Of a stretch of 13,084 nucleotides of DNA, positions 1 through 6,725 are shown piece by piece. This DNA comes from JAUHWS01 sp964571805. Lineage in GTDB: Bacteria > Patescibacteriota > Gracilibacteria > UM-FILTER-43-11. The stretch is taken from contig CAZNDI010000021.1 in NCBI GenBank assembly GCA_964571805.1, positions 1 through 13,084 of the forward strand. Reading direction: 5' to 3'. The notes below the pieces were generated by a model, which was not told where the DNA came from, searched no databases, and saw only the letters and a program-made list of their open reading frames with translations. Positions within the stretch are counted from its first letter, which is position 1. Every line of letters begins with the position of its first letter. Both the position numbers and the translations under genes were made by a program.

Positions 1-297
1 ACTCAACCCATTACCGTTACTGACATGAGGCGGGATCCTAAAGCCCTCCTCAAACGAGTTAAGAAAGAAGGCGTGGTGCCCATTTTAGTACATTCTGAAT
101 TTCCTGCTGCTGTGATTTCAATTGATAAACTGAATGAGCTTTATGAAGCCATCAAGGAATTGAAGCATGAGTTATTTGTGCAGGAAACCTTGGAGGCAAA
201 GGCTGAAATTGAGGGGGGGGGAGGACATAAACCTTTTAATTCAACCGAAGACTTTATAAAACATTTAACGAAAGAAATAGAAAAAGATGAAGTCTGA
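1..297 (+). CDS. Type II antitoxin, Phd/YefM-like (5' partial)
   Basis: Likely DNA-binding antitoxin that neutralises the toxin encoded just downstream and autoregulates the pair. The frame is open to the first base of the window. The residues before the first ATG (position 25), read as T-Q-P-I-T-V-T-D, continue into R-R-D-P-K-A-L-L-K-R-V, which looks like the N-terminal strand and helix of Phd/YefM proteins, so the true start is probably upstream and the gene is cut. The segment V-P-I-L-V-H-S-E-F-P-A-A-V-I-S is the expected beta hairpin. The C-terminal third is charged and helical, as expected for a toxin-binding tail. A run of nine G (213-221) encodes part of a Gly4 linker between the two parts. 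The last 11 bases overlap the toxin gene. Family assignment is by eye from motif style and context. Confidence 0.8.
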   Translation, partial: TQPITVTDMRRDPKALLKRVKKEGVVPILVHSEFPAAVISIDKLNELYEAIKELKHELFVQETLEAKAEIEGGGGHKPFNSTEDFIKHLTKEIEKDEV

Positions 298-568
298 AAT
301 CATATATTCAACGTATTCTTTGGCTCGTTTCAAAAAATTGATTCTAAAAAAACCTAAACTCCTTGGGATTCTGAATAATGCGATTATTCTTTTAACTGAT
401 CTTTTAACTGAACACCCGCCAGCAACCTCTCTCAAAATCCACAAACTCTCTGGTAGAATGAAAGATCAGTGGGCCTTTTCTCTGGCTTATAATTTGAGGG
501 TTATTTTTGAAAGAAAAGAGAACGAAATCTGGCTCCTCAATATTGGCTCTAATGATGAAGTTTACTAA
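287..568 (+). CDS. Type II toxin, RelE/YafQ-like mRNA interferase
   Basis: Probable ribosome-dependent mRNA interferase of the RelE/ParE superfamily, 93 residues, the usual size. The C-terminal half carries the family pattern: K-L-S-G-R-M-K-D-Q-W-A-F-S, then Y-N-L-R-V-I-F-E, then L-L-N-I-G-S-N-D-E-V-Y. Relatives commonly end in I-G-(S/T)-H-D-x-V-Y; here the His position is Asn, which may weaken or change catalysis. The ATG lies inside the end of the antitoxin gene (11-base overlap), the normal coupled arrangement. It stops 4 bases from the convergent minus-strand gene, with no visible terminator between them. A ParE-type gyrase poison is a less likely alternative. Confidence 0.82.
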   Translation: MKSEIIYSTYSLARFKKLILKKPKLLGILNNAIILLTDLLTEHPPATSLKIHKLSGRMKDQWAFSLAYNLRVIFERKENEIWLLNIGSNDEVY

Positions 569-572
569 TTTT

Positions 573-866
573 TCAGAACAACTTCTTAAAAAGAATTTTA
601 GCTCCTATTCCCAGCCAAATCAAAAGCCCCACCGTAGGCGGTGCCAAAAGTATTCCTGAAAGCCACAGCCATTTATCTTTATAAGCTAAAATCGCCCCCG
701 GCAAAACGAGGAAAATAAGGACCACGAGGAGTAAGAAGGCAGCATAGGCTGCTGAGCCATCCTTTCTTTCCATGGTGTTTGGATCGGAGAAGAAAATCAA
801 GCATAGGAAAATGATCAACATCAATATTTCCAATGAGCCCAAGGACAAGAGAGTAGTTCTGATCAT
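573..866 (-). CDS. Small three-helix membrane protein (tandem paralogue B)
   Basis: Unrecognised 97-residue membrane protein. It has three hydrophobic segments (about residues 7-27, 41-62 and 66-90) and a short charged loop (M-E-R-K-D-G) after the first. The middle part, L-L-L-V-V-L-I-F-L-V-L-P then A-Y-K-D-K-W-L-W-L-S and L-L-A-P-P, closely parallels the gene immediately upstream in transcription order (900-1181), so the two are a tandem duplication. It is the last gene of a likely murA-led minus-strand unit, 33 bases after its paralogue. No catalytic or binding motif is visible. I assign no function. Confidence 0.7.
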   Translation of the reverse strand: MIRTTLLSLGSLEILMLIIFLCLIFFSDPNTMERKDGSAAYAAFLLLVVLIFLVLPGAILAYKDKWLWLSGILLAPPTVGLLIWLGIGAKILFKKLF

Positions 867-899
867 AAATGAATTAATTGCCTTTTGACACTTTACAAT

Positions 900-1181
900 T
901 TAAAACAATCGGGTGAGCCTTAGATTCATCAGAATGATCCAAAACACAAAACAAAGAAATGGGGGGATAAGAAGGATGATCGAAAGCCAAAGGAGCTTGT
1001 CTTTATAGACTAAAAATAGGCTGGGAAGGATGAGGAAAGCAATGAATGAGACCACTAAAAGGATCCAATAAGGGGTCGCTGCCCCATCGTTGAATGGTTT
1101 GAAAATCAGCATGTAGCCGATGAGCGATAGGGCTACCATCAATTCTATGCCTCCGGAAATTAAAAGGATATTTTTTAGCAT
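900..1181 (-). CDS. Small three-helix membrane protein (tandem paralogue A)
   Basis: Unrecognised 93-residue membrane protein with three hydrophobic segments (about 5-27, 38-58 and 63-87). It shares with its downstream neighbour the order I-L-L-V-V-S-F-I-A-F-L-I-L-P, then V-Y-K-D-K-L-L-W-L-S, then L-L-I-P-P-F. The shared Y-K-D-K-x-L-W-L-S sits in the short loop between helices 2 and 3. It begins only 9 bases after the murA stop on the same strand, so it is very likely co-transcribed with murA. That raises, but does not prove, an envelope-related role. Confidence 0.7.
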   Translation of the reverse strand: MLKNILLISGGIELMVALSLIGYMLIFKPFNDGAATPYWILLVVSFIAFLILPSLFLVYKDKLLWLSIILLIPPFLCFVFWIILMNLRLTRLF

Positions 1182-1190
1182 TTCATTAAA

Positions 1191-2450
1191 TTATTCAATC
1201 CTCTCAATCTTCGCCCCCAAACTGTTCAACTTCTCCTCCAACTTATCATACCCACGATCAATGTAATAAATATTGGTGATTTCCGTTGTCCCCTCTGCCG
1301 CCAGGGCAGCCAACACCACGCCTGCTCCTGCCCGGATGTCACAGCTGGCGACGTTGGCGCCTTTCAGATGAGCCGGACCCTCAATTTCGGCTTGGTAAGG
1401 ATTGAGGATTTTAGATTTCGCCCCCATTTTTTCCAATTCATACAAGTACTGAAGTCGTCCATCAAACAAGGTTTCAAAAATAAAACTTGTCCCCTCTGCC
1501 TGAGTCAAGAGGGTGGCAAATGGGGCTTGTAAGTCCGTCGGAAAACTAGGGAAAATGGCTGTCTGGAGCCGGATCGGTTTCAAGTTTTTTGAAGGCAATA
1601 CTTTCACCGAATCCATCCCCAATTCAAATTTCACACCCACTTCCCTGAGTTTCTGCCAAAAAATATCCAGATGTTCCGGCACAATATCCTGCACCTCCAC
1701 CGTTCCTCCCGTGATGGCTGCGGCCAAAACCAACGTTCCTGCCTCCAGATAATCCGACGTTACCCGATACTCGGTGCCGTGAAGTTTTGCTACCCCTTCA
1801 ATGAATAAGGTGTGATGACCAATGCCGGAAATTTTGGCTCCCATCTGGTTTAAAAAATGACACAAATCCTGAACATGCGGCTCACTGGCGGCCAGTCGAA
1901 TCACCGTGTTTCCTTTGGCCAACACTGCGGTCATGATGGCATTTTCCGTCGCTGTCACACTCGATTCAGTCATGGTGAAATCCTTCCCAATTAGCCCGTC
2001 CGTTTTCAGATGCAGGAGCTCGTCTTGTTGTAAGATTTTCACATTCAAGGCTTCAAAGGCATCCAAATGGGGGGACATGGGCCGTTTTCCGAGCACACAT
2101 CCACCAGGGAACGCTAATCTAACCTCTCCATTTCTAGATAAAAGAGGGGCCATCAATAAGCTGGAGCCTCGTAATTTACTCACCAGTTCATGTTCAATCT
2201 CCCGATTCTGAATCTCGGCCGCCCGAATTCTCAACGTTCCCTGATCAAAATGGGTTTCGACGCCCAAGAATCCTAAAATCTTGCACATGGTGGCAATGTC
2301 GGCAATGTCTGGAACATTGTGAAGGGTCACTTCTTCGTCCGTCAAAAGCGCCGCAGACATGATGGGCAGGGCAGCATTTTTGGAACCACCCACTTTCACG
2401 GTCCCGTTTAACTTTTGACCTCCGGTGATGAGAAAGCGGTGAGAGTGCAT
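1191..2450 (-). CDS. murA: UDP-N-acetylglucosamine 1-carboxyvinyltransferase MurA
   Basis: Cytoplasmic enzyme of the first committed step of peptidoglycan synthesis: it transfers enolpyruvate from phosphoenolpyruvate to UDP-GlcNAc. The 419-residue length is normal for the family. Visible hallmarks are G-G-S-K-N-A (K24, equivalent of the substrate-binding lysine), P-G-G-C-V-L-G-K-R-P (C118, the catalytic and fosfomycin-target cysteine), F-P-T-D-L-Q-A-P (D306, catalytic Asp), the D-I-R-A-G-A-G segment (R373) and the C-terminal I-D-R-G-Y-D-K-L-E-E-K-L. With Cys rather than Asp in the active loop, it should be fosfomycin sensitive by family rule. The ATG is followed by H-S-H-R-F-L-I-T-G-G, a typical N-terminus. 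No clear Shine-Dalgarno sequence is seen. It probably leads an operon with two small membrane proteins. Confidence 0.98.
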   Translation of the reverse strand: MHSHRFLITGGQKLNGTVKVGGSKNAALPIMSAALLTDEEVTLHNVPDIADIATMCKILGFLGVETHFDQGTLRIRAAEIQNREIEHELVSKLRGSSLLMAPLLSRNGEVRLAFPGGCVLGKRPMSPHLDAFEALNVKILQQDELLHLKTDGLIGKDFTMTESSVTATENAIMTAVLAKGNTVIRLAASEPHVQDLCHFLNQMGAKISGIGHHTLFIEGVAKLHGTEYRVTSDYLEAGTLVLAAAITGGTVEVQDIVPEHLDIFWQKLREVGVKFELGMDSVKVLPSKNLKPIRLQTAIFPSFPTDLQAPFATLLTQAEGTSFIFETLFDGRLQYLYELEKMGAKSKILNPYQAEIEGPAHLKGANVASCDIRAGAGVVLAALAAEGTTEITNIYYIDRGYDKLEEKLNSLGAKIERIE

Positions 2451-2501
2451 TTCAATTTTAAATTTTAAGTTTTAAATTTCAGTTTATATTCCATGAAACA
2501 A

Positions 2502-2510
2502 ATTATAGCA
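2502..2510 (-). promoter_or_regulatory. Extended -10 promoter candidate for murA
   Basis: On the minus strand the sequence reads TGCTATAAT, a consensus -10 hexamer preceded by an extended TGn element. It lies about 52 bases upstream of the murA ATG, implying a leader of roughly 45 nt. There is no good -35 at 17 bp spacing, as is common for extended -10 promoters. The leader is very AT-rich, with short self-complementary AAATTTAAAA-type runs. Prediction only. Confidence 0.5.
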
Positions 2511-2579
2511 GAAAATTCAAAGTCACCCTTATTTTATCATCAATCATTTTTTATTGTGGTATTTTAAAGAAAATAATCT

Positions 2580-3065
2580 TTGATTGTGGATGAAAAAACA
2601 AAAAAGTTGGGCCAATTTGTTGCTGGTCTCTTTGGTGGAGTCATTTTTGGTGTTTTAGGGTTGTCCCTTATTTTGGTTTTCGGGGAATTCCAAATGTGTG
2701 CAGTGTTAGGTTTTTCCTCTCATGCCTCCTCTGAAAATTGGCCCTGCATGCAGATGACAAGTTTATTGGGCCTTCTTTTGGGGAATTTGTTGGGAGTCGT
2801 TCTTTTCCATTTCCTTCCTTTTTCTGAAGTCGGTTTTAAAAAATCAATTCACTTTCTTCTTTTTGGAACAGTCATCCTGCCCCTGGCTTATGCCTATTTT
2901 ATCATGTGGGCACCCTTCGATAGCACGTCCGACCCCTTGGCCTTTTTTGACCCCTTTGTGCTGACCGTTGTCTTTGGGGGACTGGGAATTTTTATTCTTT
3001 TTTCAGCCATTTTCTCTGGTGTGATGACACTCATCATGAATGGCAGACGGCTTTTTAGAAAATAA
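2580..3065 (+). CDS. Four-helix membrane protein, function unknown
   Basis: Unrecognised 161-residue integral membrane protein. Hydrophobic segments lie near residues 12-35, 60-79, 89-110 and 126-152. The loop after helix 1 has two cysteines (C40 and C56), which could form a disulfide if that loop is outside the cell. The C-terminus is basic (N-G-R-R-L-F-R-K), suggesting it is cytoplasmic. The start is uncertain: TTG at 2580 gives the longest form, while GTG at 2586 (V-D-E-K-T-K-K) is an equally good alternative, and neither has a strong ribosome site. It is divergent from murA across an AT-rich gap and followed by 163 bases in which I see no gene. Confidence 0.65.
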   Translation: MIVDEKTKKLGQFVAGLFGGVIFGVLGLSLILVFGEFQMCAVLGFSSHASSENWPCMQMTSLLGLLLGNLLGVVLFHFLPFSEVGFKKSIHFLLFGTVILPLAYAYFIMWAPFDSTSDPLAFFDPFVLTVVFGGLGIFILFSAIFSGVMTLIMNGRRLFRK

Positions 3066-3228
3066 CTCCTTTAATTTCATGTTCATCTTCACACCGCCCG
3101 ATGGTCAGGCTTGGAGGATTTTGTGATGAAAGCCAGTCCTTTCTAAATTTATTCATGGTAAACGCCTTGTGCCTCATTTAGGAAGTTTTTTAGTGATATA
3201 ATTTGATTATTAAAATAGGTCAATTAAA

Positions 3229-3981
3229 GTGAAGCTTATGAAATACATTAAAGTCTATGAAAGTCCGAATCCTGAACTGTTGCAGAAAATAGTAGTATGC
3301 CTGCTTGAAGATGGCATTAAAACGGCCCGAATCACGTCTCATGATCAAAGCGCAATTGAAGTAGTAATGAAGGAAAAAACCTCAGCTGAAGAGAATATTA
3401 AGGAATATTTACTGATTATGGAGGATGCCTTGCATCCCGATTCTGAAAATAACGTGCATTTGATCACGGACAAAGGGGATTTATTAAAGTTCATCCCCAT
3501 TATGTTTTTTTATTTTGTGGGAGGCTTTATTTTCGTCTTTTCAAAAATAGAACAAGGTGAGTGGGCGTGGCTTATTTTATTTTTCGCCCCCCTCTTCATC
3601 CTCAGATTTTTTGCGCAAAAGATAGGCGCTTTAATCATACCCTTTCCCCTCTTTGTTGATGATGAGGTCTGGATCCTAAAGATGAAAAGGATCACGAAGA
3701 ATTTAACATGGTTCTTTTGGGTTTTTGCGTTGCCCATGGTTTACTTATTTTTTAGAGAAAATGGCTTCTCCTGGGGAGAAATTATTTCGGGAAATGGAGT
3801 ATATACTCGCTCCATTTTAACTTTTTTAAGCCCCATCATTTTTATCGGTTCAGTTTTATACTTATATAAAGTTATTTTCCATTTCAGAAAATACCTTGAT
3901 CCTAAATATTATTCCGCGGAGGAGATTGAGAAGATTAAGGAGCAAAAACATAAAGCCATTGAAGAGGCTCAGAAAATATGA
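3229..3981 (+). CDS. Membrane protein with N-terminal soluble domain, function unknown
   Basis: 250-residue protein. Residues 1-85 form a soluble alpha/beta domain starting V-Y-E-S-P-N-P-E-L-L-Q-K and L-L-E-D-G-I-K. This recalls the short DUF2007-type putative signal-transducing domain (chain entry, ligand-swap loop), but the match is weak. Four hydrophobic segments follow (about 87-105, 112-137, 159-176 and 196-217), then a charged helical tail (about 226-250, rich in E and K). The start is either GTG 3229, with AGG about 10 bases upstream, or ATG 3238 (M-K-Y-I-K-V-Y). It ends 36 bases before lysA, so the two may share a transcript, although a TATAAT at 3996-4001 could give lysA its own start. 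Function is not inferable. Confidence 0.7.
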   Translation: MKLMKYIKVYESPNPELLQKIVVCLLEDGIKTARITSHDQSAIEVVMKEKTSAEENIKEYLLIMEDALHPDSENNVHLITDKGDLLKFIPIMFFYFVGGFIFVFSKIEQGEWAWLILFFAPLFILRFFAQKIGALIIPFPLFVDDEVWILKMKRITKNLTWFFWVFALPMVYLFFRENGFSWGEIISGNGVYTRSILTFLSPIIFIGSVLYLYKVIFHFRKYLDPKYYSAEEIEKIKEQKHKAIEEAQKI

Positions 3982-4017
3982 TGGAAGCTATTTAATATAA
4001 TTGCTCATAAAATTTCT

Positions 4018-5226
4018 ATGTTCATTCCCACTCTCTCCCAAGCCCAAAAAATCGTCGATGAACTAGGCTCTCCAGTTTATGTGACAGATCCAACCATCAT
4101 TCACCAAAAAGCTGAAACTCTTTTGAGGGCCTTTTCCACTTTCAACCTCAAAATCTTTTACGCCCTTAAGGCCAACTACAATCCGCATATTGTAAGGAAC
4201 ATTAAGGAAGCAGGCATTTACGGCATCGATGCGGTTTCGCCCAATGAAATCAAGTTGGCTTTGGAGCTGGGTTACCGGCCGGAACAGATCATCTTCACCC
4301 CCAGTAACCCGTCGTACGAGGAAATTGAGTATGCGGGAGAAAAAGGAGTGCTGCAAAATCTGGGGTCGTTGTCTGAACTCCGGCGTTTCGGTCAACGGTT
4401 TCCTGGCCAACATGTTTCCATCCGCATTTGTCCCGAAGTGGGGGCGGGTGAATCGGAAAAAGTGACGACGGGGCAGTCGGAAAGCAAGTTTGGGATTGCC
4501 TTGGGCGATCTGGAGGAGGTCAAAAAGATTCTCTTAGAATTCAATCTCAAATTAGTGGGGATTCACAGTCACATCGGTTCCGGGTTTTATGAGGCAGAGG
4601 TGTTTGGAAAATCGATTCAGGCCGTGTGTCAGGTGGCTCGGCAGTTCGGGTCCGTCGAATTTCTCGATTTGGGCGGAGGGTTCGGGGTTCAATATCATCC
4701 TGACAAACCGGAAATCAACCTCACGGCCTTCGCGGAGGTGCTGCAACCCCTCATCGATCAGTTCAATCAGGACACCGGGAAAAACATCGAAATCCGGATC
4801 GAACCTGGGAAATTTTTAGTGGCCCGATCAACAGTTTTATTGTCTAAAATCACGACGATTAAGCAGAAAGGTAATGTAACCTTTGTCGGCTTAGATTCTG
4901 GCTTCCACAATCTCATTCGTCCGGCGATGTATGATGCGTATCATCACATCGTTAACGTGTCGAAAATGAATGCTCCGAAAAAACTCGTTCAGGTGGTCGG
5001 AAATGTCTGTGAAACCTGTGACGTGTTCAATAAAGGAATCGAATTGGGTGACCCACAGGAAGGCGACATTTTGGCCATCTTAGTCGCGGGAGCCTATGGG
5101 AGTTCCATGAGTTCTAATTATAATATTCGAGAAGGGATTCCAGAGGTGATGGTGGAAGGAGATAAAATCAGCCTCACTAAAAAACGGCAAACGTATGAGG
5201 GGGTGATGGAGGGGTTTGTGAAGTGA
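4018..5226 (+). CDS. lysA: Diaminopimelate decarboxylase family enzyme
   Basis: PLP-dependent, fold-type III decarboxylase, most likely converting meso-diaminopimelate to lysine in the cytoplasm. Length (402 residues) and motifs fit LysA. F-Y-A-L-K-A-N has the PLP lysine K51; H-S-H-I-G-S is at 183-188; the glycine-rich phosphate loop L-G-G-G-F-G is near 218-223; E-P-G-K-F-L-V-A is at 262-269; V-C-E-T-C-D has the cross-subunit cysteine C331; A-G-A-Y-G-S-S-M-S-S-N-Y-N is near the C-terminus. S-K-F-G-I at 156-160 is also typical. Related ornithine or arginine decarboxylases are possible, but the L-I-R-P-A-M-Y-D-A-Y-H and C-E-x-x-D forms favour the DAP enzyme. A TATAAT at 3996-4001 would give a leader of only about 10 nt. 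There is no Shine-Dalgarno sequence. It is convergent with the RT operon. Confidence 0.93.
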   Translation: MFIPTLSQAQKIVDELGSPVYVTDPTIIHQKAETLLRAFSTFNLKIFYALKANYNPHIVRNIKEAGIYGIDAVSPNEIKLALELGYRPEQIIFTPSNPSYEEIEYAGEKGVLQNLGSLSELRRFGQRFPGQHVSIRICPEVGAGESEKVTTGQSESKFGIALGDLEEVKKILLEFNLKLVGIHSHIGSGFYEAEVFGKSIQAVCQVARQFGSVEFLDLGGGFGVQYHPDKPEINLTAFAEVLQPLIDQFNQDTGKNIEIRIEPGKFLVARSTVLLSKITTIKQKGNVTFVGLDSGFHNLIRPAMYDAYHHIVNVSKMNAPKKLVQVVGNVCETCDVFNKGIELGDPQEGDILAILVAGAYGSSMSSNYNIREGIPEVMVEGDKISLTKKRQTYEGVMEGFVK

Positions 5227-5276
5227 TACCACTGTGTACAGCCCTCTTTCAACGCATTGTGAAACTTCAATTTGAC

Positions 5277-6725
5277 CTAAAGATATAAACTCCCCAACAA
5301 TTTATTTTCGCCATCCAAAACAAGTAACCTGGCTTGGGACTGAAAGCAATTTTTTGGAATTTCAATCGATTTACTGTCCTCAGTGAGGACTTGCTCAAAA
5401 CAGATTTTGGGGTAAATTTGTTTTTCACTTTCTTCTAGAACCACCAAAACTCTTTGAGCACCCTGGGGCAAAGTGGTGGAAGACAACATACCGTTTTGGA
5501 GGAAAATAGGAGACGAGCCTTGAAGTTCCCCAAAATTATGATCAAAAGAGGCTCGAAATCCCTTCACCCAAAAATCCACGTTGGAAATCACGATTGACTC
5601 ATCATTTCTATAAAATCCATTAAAACTCCAGTTGTTTGATCCCGAAAGAGCCATTTTATCGTCCACCAACAAGGTGTGTTGATGAAAATAGGGATTAAAA
5701 TAACCCAATCCCTCCTCAATTTTTTGATTCAAATCCAAGGTTCTCAGCCCATCGCTCACCACGTTGAGGGAATCCAGTTTGAAGGCCCGCTTCGCTTCCA
5801 AAAGCAAGCCCACCGAAGACGCTTGAGACCAAAGATAGTAGTCGTCCGTGATCACCCGAACGTTCACGCCTTGTTTGCCTTTTTCAACCAAAGCCTTGGC
5901 AATGTCTTTATCCGTCATCCTCCAGATCATGATGTCAATGGAAGAGGTGGCTTGATCGATCATTTCTAAAATACGGGTTTTGACTGAATTTTCTTTAAAA
6001 CCTGGCGAAAACCACGTTTCTACAAAACCATTGGAATACAAGGCCATTTGAGAGAAAGGGCTATAATCGCCTTCTTGAAATTTAAAGGTCCCCTGCCCCC
6101 TTTGAATCAGACGTTCCGTTTCGAGAATGAAGGGTTCAATAAAATAAGGGTCGCGAGTTTCTAGAATAAAACTGGGATCATAACGTTCTTGAAGGGAGGT
6201 GTAGTTGAGGGAGCCAAACAAAAGCTGTGGATTTTTACCCTTATCGATCAATAAGTATTTGTTATGCATGTAGACTTCCTCATCTCCTAATTGAAAAACT
6301 TGATCAGCTGGAAAATGGGAAACTAAATCTTCATGCTGCTTCGATTTATTTTTTGAAAGGATAAGTCTCACTTCTACCCCTCTTTCTTGGGCTTGAATGA
6401 GGGCTTTTTCAACCTCGGGCATGTCGATGGAATACATCGCTACATCAATACTTTGACGGGCGGACGCGATGGCCTCCAAAATTTTTGTTTGTAAATGGGT
6501 TGAATGCTCTTGTGCATTGAAATATAAGGTTCCCGAAAAATCTTCTTGAACCTGGTTTTGAGTCGCTGGAGCATAGAGAATGTTTGCGGGTAAGGACCAT
6601 TTGGGCAACCAAAAACTAAAAACAACAATGATTGAAAAGAAAAAGGCAAATAAAACAATTTTTTGGCCCGCTCGCTGATATTTTTTCCGGTGTTTTTGGT
6701 AATCAGAACGAATGAACGAGATCAT
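5277..6725 (-). CDS. Membrane-anchored phospholipase D-family protein (HKD hydrolase)
   Basis: 482-residue protein of the PLD superfamily (phosphodiesterases acting on lipids or nucleic acids). A basic N-terminus is followed by one hydrophobic segment (about 23-40), so by the positive-inside rule the body should lie outside the cytoplasm, as a signal anchor or signal peptide. Two PLD halves follow. The first has H154-x-K156-x4-D161 with downstream G-S-L-N-Y-T-S; the second has H348-x-H350-x4-D355 with G-S-N-N-W-S. The lysine of the second HKD motif is therefore histidine. A beta-rich tail of about 70 residues has C442 and C460, consistent with a disulfide outside the cell. The start overlaps the end of the ABC-like gene by 23 bases, so it is the third gene of the RT operon. 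Substrate is unknown; nuclease, phospholipase and phosphatidyltransferase activities are all open. Confidence 0.9.
   Translation of the reverse strand: MISFIRSDYQKHRKKYQRAGQKIVLFAFFFSIIVVFSFWLPKWSLPANILYAPATQNQVQEDFSGTLYFNAQEHSTHLQTKILEAIASARQSIDVAMYSIDMPEVEKALIQAQERGVEVRLILSKNKSKQHEDLVSHFPADQVFQLGDEEVYMHNKYLLIDKGKNPQLLFGSLNYTSLQERYDPSFILETRDPYFIEPFILETERLIQRGQGTFKFQEGDYSPFSQMALYSNGFVETWFSPGFKENSVKTRILEMIDQATSSIDIMIWRMTDKDIAKALVEKGKQGVNVRVITDDYYLWSQASSVGLLLEAKRAFKLDSLNVVSDGLRTLDLNQKIEEGLGYFNPYFHQHTLLVDDKMALSGSNNWSFNGFYRNDESIVISNVDFWVKGFRASFDHNFGELQGSSPIFLQNGMLSSTTLPQGAQRVLVVLEESEKQIYPKICFEQVLTEDSKSIEIPKNCFQSQARLLVLDGENKLLGSLYL

Noticed and set aside
1513..2211. Plus-strand open frames within murA
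   Set aside because: They are antisense shadows of a clear murA gene.
4063..4819. Alternative frames within lysA
   Set aside because: They overlap a full-length, motif-complete enzyme and have no family features.
5227..5276. Bidirectional terminator between the convergent lysA and PLD genes
   Set aside because: The 50-base gap has no stable stem followed by a T-run on either strand.
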